A stretch of DNA of 5,992 bases, taken from an uncultured Gammaproteobacteria bacterium (GTDB lineage Bacteria > Pseudomonadota > Gammaproteobacteria > UBA9214). The stretch is from assembly GCA_905480305.1 (NCBI GenBank), contig CAJQPV010000142.1, positions 1 to 5,992 of the forward strand, read 5' to 3'. Positions 1 through 5,971 of this stretch are shown piece by piece; position 1 is the first letter of the stretch; each line of letters starts with the position of its first letter. The notes under the pieces were generated by a model. That model worked only from the letters and a program-made list of their open reading frames with translations. It made no database searches and was not told where the DNA came from. A program made the position numbers and the translations under genes.

Positions 1-1
1 C

Positions 2-775
2 CGAGACGGTGAAATCGCCGGCTACCTGGGGATCGACTATGACCTGCGTGAACTGCCCCATGTTGACAGACTGCATGAAGCAGAGCAGCGCTGGACGCAG
101 GCCAAGGGAGATCCTTCAATACGCAGCAATGTGTTTAGCCAGAGTCGAGTGGAAAGCCTCCTGGACAGCCGTGTTGACGAGATCATCGCGCTGCTTGTAG
201 AGCTCATGTCGTGCCATGGTGTTTTTCATGGGAAACTGCACTTCTCCAGCAGCCGCGCTACTATCTGGACTATTGATAACCCCTATAGTTATCGTATTCT
301 CGACTTCGAAAGCCTGACCGACCCGGACATCTGCCTGGCCTACCCGCGCCGGGAATATCCCGAAATGGCAATGGTTCCGGTTGACAAGATCGCCCCGATT
401 TTTGCCATACTGCGTGAACTGCGCTTTTCAGATGAAACCATTTACCTGCGAGCCGGATCTCTCAATCTATGTAACGGCATGGTGTCATTGAATTTCTCAT
501 GTGATGGATCGCACTACATGCCGTACGACGAGTTTCTGAACAAGGACCTGGAGTTCTGGTTCGGGCCGGGTAGCGGACAGACACGTACAGCCTCGATCGA
601 GGTCGAGCTTGAACGTATCTGCGACCTGGGGTGTTTGAGAGTGAGCGAGATCCTTGCCGGAGTGAGCAGTGGCAAACTCGTGCCGGAACTTGCGGGCCTG
701 AACGCGGCAGACAGTGAAGAAATACTACACCGATTGAAAAGTATCATGGCGATCTACGAAGCACGTGAAAACTGA
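2..775 (+). CDS. PDC/Cache sensor-domain protein, C-terminal part (5' end outside window)
   Basis: The reading frame is open from base 2 to the TGA at 773-775, giving 257 visible residues with no start, so the gene begins upstream. A GTG at 131 could be called a start, but the 43 codons before it are protein-like and in frame, so it is probably internal. The first 20 visible residues (RDGEIAGYLGIDYDLRELP) look like the closing strand of a periplasmic PDC/Cache sensor domain. The next part (visible residues about 44-180) carries the blocks FSQSRVES, GVFHGKLHFSSSRATIW, DPDICLAYPRR, LRAGSLN and FSCDGSHYMPYDEFL. From memory these match gammaproteobacterial proteins named only 'PDC sensor domain-containing protein'. 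The last 60 residues are helical and charged and are not a domain I recognise. No histidine kinase, GGDEF, EAL or chemotaxis output domain is visible. Family assignment is from memory; the ligand and partner are unknown. Confidence 0.8.
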   Translation, partial: RDGEIAGYLGIDYDLRELPHVDRLHEAEQRWTQAKGDPSIRSNVFSQSRVESLLDSRVDEIIALLVELMSCHGVFHGKLHFSSSRATIWTIDNPYSYRILDFESLTDPDICLAYPRREYPEMAMVPVDKIAPIFAILRELRFSDETIYLRAGSLNLCNGMVSLNFSCDGSHYMPYDEFLNKDLEFWFGPGSGQTRTASIEVELERICDLGCLRVSEILAGVSSGKLVPELAGLNAADSEEILHRLKSIMAIYEAREN

Positions 776-792
776 CAGCAACAGGCTGTCAG
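772..792 (+). other. Perfect 8-bp hairpin overlapping the stop codon of the PDC-sensor gene
   Basis: CTGACAGC at 772-779 and GCTGTCAG at 785-792 are exact reverse complements around a 5-base loop. The left arm covers the TGA stop at 773-775. No T-run follows, so it is not a standard intrinsic terminator. It could protect the 3' end of the mRNA or be chance. Confidence 0.35.
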
Positions 793-982
793 CTGGAAGG
801 ACGCCAGGATGAAGGCACGCGGCATTGAGCGTCTCCTTTGAGAAGAAGCGGGTGGGTTCATGGAAACTGACATCCGAACTGCCACCGAACCGAATTATCG
901 AATCCGCAATTTGCTGCCCTGCGATACCCGGAATGTCATGTAAGGCGTGGGCGATGCCAGGCCGGACACACTATTTGGTTAT

Positions 983-1225
983 TCAGTTTCTCTTTGTTTT
1001 TCGCGCTATTCGAAACTGACAGCTCCTGTGAAACGCCAGAGTCAGGATAGCAATCACCGCAACCAAATCTACCAGCAAGAAATATGAATAGGGTGACATG
1101 TCAGTCTGGTGATGGGCGGCTATATGAAGCGTATATATAAAGCTGCCAACAAGCACGAATTTCAAGAAACATGCGAAGGGGCATTTGCCGATGCGATGAA
1201 AAAAGTTCGCAAACATAACCGGCAT
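983..1225 (-). other. Possible in-frame nested small membrane-protein gene, or fused two-helix module, at the ATPase 3' end
   Basis: Within the ATPase frame, an ATG at 1225 (pump residue 911) is preceded on the same strand by AGGGAG at 1239-1234, with 8 bases of spacing, a strong Shine-Dalgarno arrangement. Translation from it would give 80 residues with two predicted membrane helices, at about residues 16-36 and 46-65. The C-terminus is basic, consistent with both ends in the cytoplasm. The segment contains CPFAC (Cys15 and Cys19) near the first helix and His34, His38 and His39 at its end. A hand count gives about 44% GC over 981-1225, against about 45-67% in sampled lines of the pump body. 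P2 ATPases normally end after helix 10, at about pump residue 892. I do not recognise the module. It may be only a C-terminal extension, and internal initiation is unproven. Confidence 0.3.
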
Positions 1226-3955
1226 TGCTCTTTCTCCCTGGTGCTCGTGCTTGTTCCTCATCCTGCTGATTGCCTTGTCCACTTCAATCGAGACAAAACT
1301 CGGAAGGAAACAGAGCAGGATCAATGGCCACCATTCGGTCGGAAACTCCGCCGTTTTGAACAATGCCGCCGCTTCGGGTACAACATTTGGGATGAACCGT
1401 ATGGCGATACTGATAGTGATACCCCAAAGCAGCCACTTGTTTCCAAGCGGGTTGAAGGTGAAGGCTGAGTTGTGGACTGATCGTGCCGAGATGACGTAGC
1501 CGAAGTGAGCAAGCAGAATAGCCCAGAAGGCGGCTGTCTGCGCCTGGGTAAGCAGGAGTTCATTTACGATCTCACCGTTTACCACCGCTGGCGAACCAAA
1601 GTGGTAGTAAATCAGGAAACCGGGCGTGGCGATCGCCAGGCCCATAACGATGACCCGTCGTAGAAACAACTTGTCAATGATGTGAGTATTCCCTGCACGG
1701 GGAGGGGAGGAGAGCAGGCCCTTTTCCTTTTTTTCCATCATCAGCGGCATTGTTAGCAGCACCGAATCCAGTAGATTGATCCACAAAATCTGCACCGGCT
1801 CGAGGACAAAACGCGCGGAGAATACCGGAACGAATGTGGCCAGGAGAATTGCCCCCATGATCAGAAGGGCCTGGGCGGCGTTCGTCGGCAGGGTGTAGAG
1901 GATCGCTTTTTGCAGGTTGTTCCATGCGTGGCGGCCCTCTTCGACCGCAGCCACAATGGTGGAGAAATTGTCGTCGGCCAACACCATGTCGGATGCCTCT
2001 TTGGCCACTTCGGTGCCGCTTATGCCCATGGCGATGCCGATGTCGGCGGCCTTGAGTGCGGGGGCGTCGTTTACCCCGTCGCCGGTCATTGCCACTACGT
2101 GGCCGTTACCCTGCAGCGCCTTGGCAATGGCTTTCTTGTGCTCGGGCGCAACCCTGGCGAACACCGAGACATCTTCGACGATCCTGCCTAATTCCGTGTT
2201 GTCCATGTGCGACAACTCTGTGCCTGTGATTACGTTCCCGGCGGAGATGCCGAGTTGTTGCGCCACTGCTTGAGCGGTGTCGGGGTGGTCGCCGGTGATC
2301 ATTACTGTGCGAATGCCGGCGCTCTTGCAAGTCTTCACTGCATCGATAGCCGATTGTTTGGGCGGATCGATCATGCCCTGAAGCCCGACAAAGGTCATGC
2401 CATGGAGATCGTCATGAAGCAGGTCCCCGGAATCGACGGGAGCTTGTTTGCAGGCGAAACCCAGCGTGCGCAGGGCGTCGCCGGCAAATGTCCTGGCATT
2501 GACCAGGGCTGCGTGTTTGTCGAATGGGCAGCTGTTTCCGTCCTGGTCGAGGCCGCTGGAACACATTTCCACCAGTACCTCCGGTGCACCCTTGACAAAG
2601 ATGATGCGCTCTCCGTCTTTCTCGGTTAGTACTGCCATGTATTTCGTCGATGAATCGAAGGGAATCTCTTCAATACGATGATAGCCATCGGTTACCAGCC
2701 CCATCTTCGTTCCCGAAACCTTAAGTGCAGTCTCGGTGGGGTCACCGATGCCTCCGCCTTCGTCGGTCAGGTGGGCATTGTTGCAATAAAAACCCGCTTC
2801 CAGCAGCCGGATGAGGGCCGATTGTCCGGAGTGCTGGACTGCCTGACCATTTAGTTCAAAGTGCCCGTTGATATCGTTACCCGTGCCGGTCACCTGATAT
2901 ACCAGCCCCCCCGCACAGGCTCGAGTAACGGTCATCCGGTTCTCGGTAAGGGTTCCGGTCTTGTCAGAGCAGATAATCGAGGTGGCGCCCAGGGTCTCGG
3001 CGGCGGGGAGCTTGCGGATCAGCGCTTTTCTCCTCGCCATGATGACACCCGACAGGGCCAGGATCGAGGTAACCAGGGCGGGCAGCATTTCGGGAATGGC
3101 TGCTACCACCAGCGACACTGCACCGAGAAAGCTGTAAGCCATCTCGTAACCAAGATAGACGCCGTAGAGGAAATTAAAGGCGCCCACCAACAAAATGGCG
3201 ATGATCAGTGTGTGCACGAACTCCTTCATTTTGCGTTGCAGTGGGGTCATGCCTGACTCGGCGGCCTTCACCATGTCGGCAATGCGTCCGAACACGGTGC
3301 TGCTGCCGGTCTCGACGACCACTGCCCTGGCCGCGCCCTGGGTGAGATAGGTCCCGGAAAAGCCCATGTTGATCTGATCACCGGGAACCAGGTCTTGTCC
3401 TTCAATTGCTTCCACCCGCTTCTTTACCGGAACTGATTCCCCGGTGAGGGAGGACTCGTCCACATGGATGTTGCTGGCCTCGAAGAAGCGTACATCAGCA
3501 GGAATCTTGTCTCCGCTATCCATTACCACGATATCGCCAGGAACCAGATCTCGCGCCGGGACCCGTCGCTGCTGGCCGTCCCGAATGACCTGGCACTCGG
3601 GAACCATCATATTACGCAGCGCATCCAGTGCGCCTTCGGCCTTGCCTTCCTGCACGAAGCCAAGTACGGCGTTCAATATGACGACGCTGAGGATTACGAT
3701 GGTGTCGGGAAGCATGTGGTTCCCAAATGCGGTAAGCGTGCCAGTTACAACTGCGGTAACCAGCAGGATGATCACCATCGGATCGTAGAACTGCCGCAGG
3801 AAACGCACCCATGCGGGAGTTTTCTTGAACTGGATTTCATTGGGACCATGGGTTCGCAGGCGCTCAGCAGCGACCCTGCTATCCAGGCCCTTATGGCTGG
3901 TTTCCAGGCTCTGAAGGACTTCATTCGCCCGCATTTGATACCACGCGCTATTCAT
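983..3955 (-). CDS. P2-type cation-transporting P-type ATPase with extra C-terminal two-helix tail
   Basis: This is an inner-membrane pump that couples ATP hydrolysis, through a phosphorylated aspartate, to cation transport. Numbered from the ATG at 3955 (990 residues), it shows an N-terminal cation-ATPase domain (about 1-65), helices 1-2 (about 59-101), the actuator motif TGES (171-174), helix 4 with PEMLP (288-292), the phosphorylation motif DKTGT (331-335), KGAPE in the nucleotide-binding domain (455-459), MITGD (552-556), TGDGVNDAP (624-632) and helices 5-10 (about 684-892). All catalytic residues are intact. Helix 5 has N692 and Q695 and helix 6 has N727 and D730, so the ion site is not that of a standard calcium pump and the substrate is uncertain. 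The start at 3955 is preferred because GGAG lies 6 bases upstream and homologues typically begin near this WYQM..EVL segment. An in-frame ATG at 4024 (23 more codons) and a TTG at 4030 lack a ribosome site. Residues 906-990 are an unusual tail, described separately. The gene appears monocistronic and is divergent from the deacylase gene. Confidence 0.95.
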   Translation of the reverse strand: MNSAWYQMRANEVLQSLETSHKGLDSRVAAERLRTHGPNEIQFKKTPAWVRFLRQFYDPMVIILLVTAVVTGTLTAFGNHMLPDTIVILSVVILNAVLGFVQEGKAEGALDALRNMMVPECQVIRDGQQRRVPARDLVPGDIVVMDSGDKIPADVRFFEASNIHVDESSLTGESVPVKKRVEAIEGQDLVPGDQINMGFSGTYLTQGAARAVVVETGSSTVFGRIADMVKAAESGMTPLQRKMKEFVHTLIIAILLVGAFNFLYGVYLGYEMAYSFLGAVSLVVAAIPEMLPALVTSILALSGVIMARRKALIRKLPAAETLGATSIICSDKTGTLTENRMTVTRACAGGLVYQVTGTGNDINGHFELNGQAVQHSGQSALIRLLEAGFYCNNAHLTDEGGGIGDPTETALKVSGTKMGLVTDGYHRIEEIPFDSSTKYMAVLTEKDGERIIFVKGAPEVLVEMCSSGLDQDGNSCPFDKHAALVNARTFAGDALRTLGFACKQAPVDSGDLLHDDLHGMTFVGLQGMIDPPKQSAIDAVKTCKSAGIRTVMITGDHPDTAQAVAQQLGISAGNVITGTELSHMDNTELGRIVEDVSVFARVAPEHKKAIAKALQGNGHVVAMTGDGVNDAPALKAADIGIAMGISGTEVAKEASDMVLADDNFSTIVAAVEEGRHAWNNLQKAILYTLPTNAAQALLIMGAILLATFVPVFSARFVLEPVQILWINLLDSVLLTMPLMMEKKEKGLLSSPPRAGNTHIIDKLFLRRVIVMGLAIATPGFLIYYHFGSPAVVNGEIVNELLLTQAQTAAFWAILLAHFGYVISARSVHNSAFTFNPLGNKWLLWGITISIAIRFIPNVVPEAAALFKTAEFPTEWWPLILLCFLPSFVSIEVDKAISRMRNKHEHQGERAMPVMFANFFHRIGKCPFACFLKFVLVGSFIYTLHIAAHHQTDMSPYSYFLLVDLVAVIAILTLAFHRSCQFRIARKTKRN

Positions 3956-3961
3956 TTCCGT

Positions 3962-3965
3962 CTCC
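3962..3965 (-). promoter_or_regulatory. Ribosome binding site deciding the ATPase start
   Basis: GGAG on the minus strand lies 6 bases before the ATG at 3955. The alternative ATG at 4024 is preceded by AATTAACTTGGAC, which has no purine-rich site. This favours the shorter 990-residue protein. Confidence 0.6.
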
Positions 3966-4053
3966 ACGGAGATGTTCTCCTCTGCCTTTTCAGCAAGTCT
4001 GAGTTGCTCGACAAAATCACTCATGTCCAAGTTAATTAAGATATCACTGTATT

Positions 4054-4082
4054 ATTATAGTCCAATATAACGATAGTGTTGA
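4054..4082 (-). promoter_or_regulatory. Sigma-70-like promoter for the cation ATPase
   Basis: On the minus strand a perfect -10 hexamer, TATAAT (4059-4054), lies 17 bases downstream of TCAACA (4082-4077), which matches four of the six bases of the -35 consensus TTGACA. Transcription would start near 4047. That leaves a leader of about 90 bases before the ATG at 3955, or about 23 before the ATG at 4024. The prediction is by eye only. Confidence 0.55.
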
Positions 4083-4099
4083 AATTCCCTTAAATTCCA

Positions 4100-4118
4100 G
4101 TGCGGTAAAATGTCGCAC
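4100..4118. promoter_or_regulatory. Short inverted repeat upstream of the ATPase promoter
   Basis: GTGCG at 4100-4104 and CGCAC at 4114-4118 are reverse complements around a 9-base AT-rich spacer. The pair lies about 18 bases upstream of the ATPase -35 element, where an activator or repressor could bind. It is short enough to be chance. Confidence 0.2.
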
Positions 4119-4171
4119 CTTTAAATAAAGCGGCTACAAATCAACAAGCCATAGAAGTCGTCTTTGGGGTT

Positions 4172-4192
4172 TTTTCTCTCGGTTAGAGAAAA
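4172..4192. other. AT-rich 8-bp stem-loop in the divergent intergenic region
   Basis: TTTTCTCT (4172-4179) and AGAGAAAA (4185-4192) are exact reverse complements around a 5-base loop. No T-run follows on either strand, so it is not a clear terminator. Role unknown. Confidence 0.35.
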
Positions 4193-4210
4193 TTCTGGAT
4201 TCAGTCTGAT

Positions 4211-4306
4211 GGCCCGGTTCCGGGTGCAACCCCACCAGGGTTCTCTCACGGTGACGTCGGTCGAGCGGCTCGATCGGTCGCTTCCGGGGTGTCCGCAGCG
4301 GGGCAC
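4211..4306. other. GC-rich stem-loop core, possible structured RNA or remnant
   Basis: This stretch is clearly more GC-rich than the sequence on either side and holds several adjacent inverted repeats. They are CCCGG/CCGGG (4213-4224), AACCC/GGGTT (4228-4242), GGTCGAG/CTCGATC with one G-T pair (4259-4275) and GTGTCC/GGGCAC with one G-T pair (4289-4306). It matches no riboswitch or RNA family I can recall, and neither strand gives a convincing protein. It lies upstream of the ATPase promoter, so it would not be in the ATPase leader. It could be a small RNA, a regulatory DNA region or the remnant of a lost gene. Confidence 0.25.
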
Positions 4307-4411
4307 ACTAAGGGATTATTTTGTCCAATTCTCTGGCCTTGGCGTTTTGCTGCTTCTTGTATTGCCGGATGTTTTTTTTTCAACCTTGAGCAGACTGTAA
4401 AAATCACGATC

Positions 4412-4428
4412 TCTTGAAATTATCAAGA
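4412..4428. promoter_or_regulatory. Perfect 17-bp palindrome TCTTGA-N5-TCAAGA, operator-like
   Basis: The half-sites at 4412-4417 and 4423-4428 are exact reverse complements around a 5-base AT spacer. This is the size and symmetry of a dimeric regulator's binding site. It resembles an FNR box (TTGAT-N4-ATCAA) but has different spacing, so no regulator is assigned. Confidence 0.35.
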
Positions 4429-4430
4429 TT

Positions 4431-4465
4431 CTACCAACAGTGATTATTTAATATTCTGCTGGTAG
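4431..4465. repeat. 35-bp imperfect palindrome with AT-rich centre
   Basis: CTACCAACAG (4431-4440) pairs with CTGCTGGTAG (4456-4465) at nine of ten positions, with one A-C mismatch, around a 15-base AT-rich centre. It starts two bases after the 17-bp palindrome. No T-run follows on either strand, which argues against a terminator. It could be a regulator site or a structured element. Confidence 0.4.
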
Positions 4466-4502
4466 CTCGAGCATACAATCAGGAATTGCACGGTGCGCGC
4501 TT

Positions 4503-4530
4503 GCCTGTGGGTATCAGGCTTACTTTATTT
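4503..4530 (+). terminator. Weak candidate intrinsic terminator
   Basis: GCCTG (4503-4507) and CAGGC (4515-4519) form a 5-bp stem with a 7-base loop, followed by TTACTTTATTT. The stem is short and the T-tract is interrupted. If real, it would end a plus-strand transcript from the intergenic region before the deacylase promoter. Confidence 0.2.
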
Positions 4531-4544
4531 ATGAATGCGGATTG

Positions 4545-4580
4545 TCGCTTGAATGGTAGGTGTCGCAAAGCCTCAAGCGA
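4545..4580. promoter_or_regulatory. 8-bp inverted repeat abutting the deacylase promoter
   Basis: TCGCTTGA (4545-4552) and TCAAGCGA (4573-4580) are exact reverse complements around a 20-base spacer. The right arm ends 5 bases before a TATAAT hexamer, so a bound protein would cover the -35 region of the deacylase promoter. This placement suits an operator, but no regulator is identified. Confidence 0.35.
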
Positions 4581-4591
4581 ATAATTATAAT
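4563..4591 (+). promoter_or_regulatory. Putative promoter for the lipid A deacylase gene
   Basis: A perfect -10 TATAAT lies at 4586-4591. With 17-base spacing the -35 position reads TCGCAA (4563-4568), only three of six matches, so expression may need an activator. Transcription would start near 4598, giving a leader of about 55 bases before the ATG at 4653. It also places the in-frame start at 4560 upstream of the transcript. Confidence 0.4.
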
Positions 4592-4652
4592 AGGCATCGA
4601 AACTAACTATGTGAAAATTAGAGCAGGACGGATACACACAAACGATAGAAAG

Positions 4653-5120
4653 ATGAAATATTTTATTTGCATATTAACTGCAGGGTTGGTCTCAACACAG
4701 CTGCATGCAGAAGACGCCAAATTGACCATGGCACTGGGCAGTTTTGATGTTGGCAAATCGGGGGCAGCCATGGGGCAGCTGGAGTATCGTTTCTCTACTG
4801 ACTGGTCCGGTTTCAGACCGAAGCTTGGCCTCTTTTTTACGATAGATAGTGGAGCCTACCTTTATGCGGGTGTTGGGCATCCCTTTTCAATCAATGAAAA
4901 ATGGTCATTAACCCCAAGCCTCTCTGCCGGTTACTATAATAATGGTGCTGATAGAGACCTGGGATATGACGTTGAGTTTTATAGCCAGCTGAGACTGGAC
5001 TATAAGCTTGCAAGCAATGCACGGGTTGGTTTGGGTATCGGACATATATCGAACGCAGGTATTGGCGATAAGAACCCGGGCGCCGAGACTGCATACCTGA
5101 GTTATCGCTTTGATTTTTAA
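4653..5120 (+). CDS. pagL: PagL-like lipid A 3-O-deacylase (acyloxyacyl hydrolase family), outer-membrane beta-barrel
   Basis: PagL enzymes sit in the outer membrane and remove the 3-O-linked acyl chain from lipid A, altering envelope permeability and immune recognition. The 155-residue product has a signal peptide of about 19 residues ending LHA before EDAK, then amphipathic segments typical of a small barrel, and ends in phenylalanine as barrel proteins usually do. Near the C-terminus GHISNAG and NPGAE supply His131, Ser133 and Glu145. In Pseudomonas aeruginosa PagL the catalytic residues are His126, Ser128 and Glu140, so the spacing is identical. The length is slightly below the P. aeruginosa precursor. 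The ATG at 4653 was chosen because the signal peptide starts there; in-frame starts at 4560 and 4611 would put 31 or 14 polar residues before it. The ribosome site is weak (GAAAG close to the ATG). The gene stands alone, divergent from the ATPase and convergent with the TetR gene. Confidence 0.88.
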   Translation: MKYFICILTAGLVSTQLHAEDAKLTMALGSFDVGKSGAAMGQLEYRFSTDWSGFRPKLGLFFTIDSGAYLYAGVGHPFSINEKWSLTPSLSAGYYNNGADRDLGYDVEFYSQLRLDYKLASNARVGLGIGHISNAGIGDKNPGAETAYLSYRFDF

Positions 5121-5370
5121 TATTCAGGACAAGACGATCATATGAATGACAAGTCCAGGCTGATAGTCGAAGTACGCTAGCAGAACGGAATATCTGGATA
5201 TCCCTGGTTGCCATTCAAATACTGATACCGAAGGTCCGGGTTTGAAGTGCAGCCTGCTGTTAGTAGCGACATCAAAGAGGGCTGAAGCTTGAAAGCGAAA
5301 CAGATCCTTCTCACGTCAATCACCAGCGTTACTCAGGACAGTGATTACCGTACTCGCGTGATAGTCTACT

Positions 5371-5961
5371 CTAGCGATGCGTGAAGAAAGCTGCACGCTT
5401 GCGCAGGTCGGCAAGCTGTTTGCTCCCGGCACTGGAGGGGAGCAGAAAACGCTGTGCGATCATATAGGTGAGAAAGATCCGGGTACGCATTTCTGCCTCG
5501 TCTTCATCGAATCCCATTTCCAGAAAGAGGGACCTTACAAAAAGGGTGCGATGCCTGTCCACGCTGCGCACCAGCGGTGCGAGAGCCGGGTTCTGTTGTG
5601 CCCAGGCGCGTACGGGCATCTCGAAGCGATCCAGGCGTTTCGAGTGCACCAGCCGCATCAGTTCCAGTAGCCGTTCCTCGGCAGACCCGCCCAGGCCTGA
5701 AATCTCGGTGGTCACCGTCCGGGTAAAACGTTCATCCCAATATTCAATCAGTTGCCGGAAGAAGTCGTCGCGATTCGTGAAATGCCAGTAAAAGCTGCCT
5801 TTCGTGACGCCAAGCTGCCGCGCCAGCGACTCTACTGTCAATTGGCCAGCGCCATTCTTGCCTAATACTTCCAGGGCACGGGCAAGCCATTCCTCACGGC
5901 TGAGACGCGCCGGGACAGTACCGTTGCGAGCGGCATCCTCGCGGGCATTTCTACTTGTCAT
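5371..5961 (-). CDS. TetR/AcrR-family transcriptional repressor
   Basis: The 196-residue product is a one-component regulator that binds DNA as a dimer and is normally released by a small ligand. Residues about 21-67 form the TetR N-terminal DNA-binding domain. The helix-turn-helix region reads LTVESLARQLGVTKGSFYWHF and is followed by TNRDDFF, a near-consensus TetR signature. The rest (about 75-196) is the helical ligand and dimer domain, which is too variable to predict an inducer. The ATG at 5961 is preferred over an in-frame TTG at 5973 because GAGAG (5971-5967) lies 5 bases upstream. The gene reads away from the right edge of the window, so a divergent target such as an efflux or metabolic gene may lie just beyond 5992. 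The left side is convergent with the deacylase gene, so regulation of that gene is not implied by position. Confidence 0.93.
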   Translation of the reverse strand: MTSRNAREDAARNGTVPARLSREEWLARALEVLGKNGAGQLTVESLARQLGVTKGSFYWHFTNRDDFFRQLIEYWDERFTRTVTTEISGLGGSAEERLLELMRLVHSKRLDRFEMPVRAWAQQNPALAPLVRSVDRHRTLFVRSLFLEMGFDEDEAEMRTRIFLTYMIAQRFLLPSSAGSKQLADLRKRAAFFTHR

Positions 5962-5966
5962 GATTA

Positions 5967-5971
5967 CTCTC
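5967..5971 (-). promoter_or_regulatory. Ribosome binding site of the TetR-family gene
   Basis: GAGAG on the minus strand ends 5 bases before the ATG at 5961 and decides that start over the TTG at 5973. Only 31 bases lie upstream of the start within the window, so the promoter and any operator cannot be judged. Confidence 0.55.

Noticed and set aside
860..943. A 27-codon ORF beginning METDIRTATEPNYRIRNLLP, somewhat like the N-terminus of a GNAT acetyltransferase.
   Set aside because: It is far too short for the family, no matching sequence continues in another frame, and the ribosome site is poor. At most it is a remnant, and the likeness may be chance.
769..1023. An 11-bp direct repeat, AAACTGACAGC, at 769-779 and 1013-1023.
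   Set aside because: A few exact 11-mers are expected by chance in 6 kb, and nothing mobile-element-like lies between them.
4121..4306. A minus-strand 61-codon ORF opposite the GC-rich core.
   Set aside because: Composition is arginine- and serine-rich with no recognisable motif, and it covers inverted repeats that explain the composition better.
4372..4380. A run of nine T residues that could be a terminator tail.
   Set aside because: No stable stem lies immediately upstream; only about three base pairs can form around it.
4209..4400. A plus-strand 63-codon ORF from ATG 4209 with a hydrophobic stretch near its C-terminus.
   Set aside because: It has no Shine-Dalgarno sequence, its first half is arginine- and proline-rich as expected from GC-rich non-coding DNA, and the hydrophobic part arises from a T-rich run.
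4031..4652. A PhoP box or tRNA in the intergenic region between the ATPase and the deacylase.
   Set aside because: No tandem GTTTA half-sites were found on either strand, and no T-loop GGTTCGAATCC-like sequence or cloverleaf was seen.
5187..5203. A small stem (GGA-A-TAT / ATATCC) downstream of the deacylase gene as a terminator.
   Set aside because: The stem is short and AT-rich with a bulge and has no following T-tract, so it is unlikely to terminate transcription.
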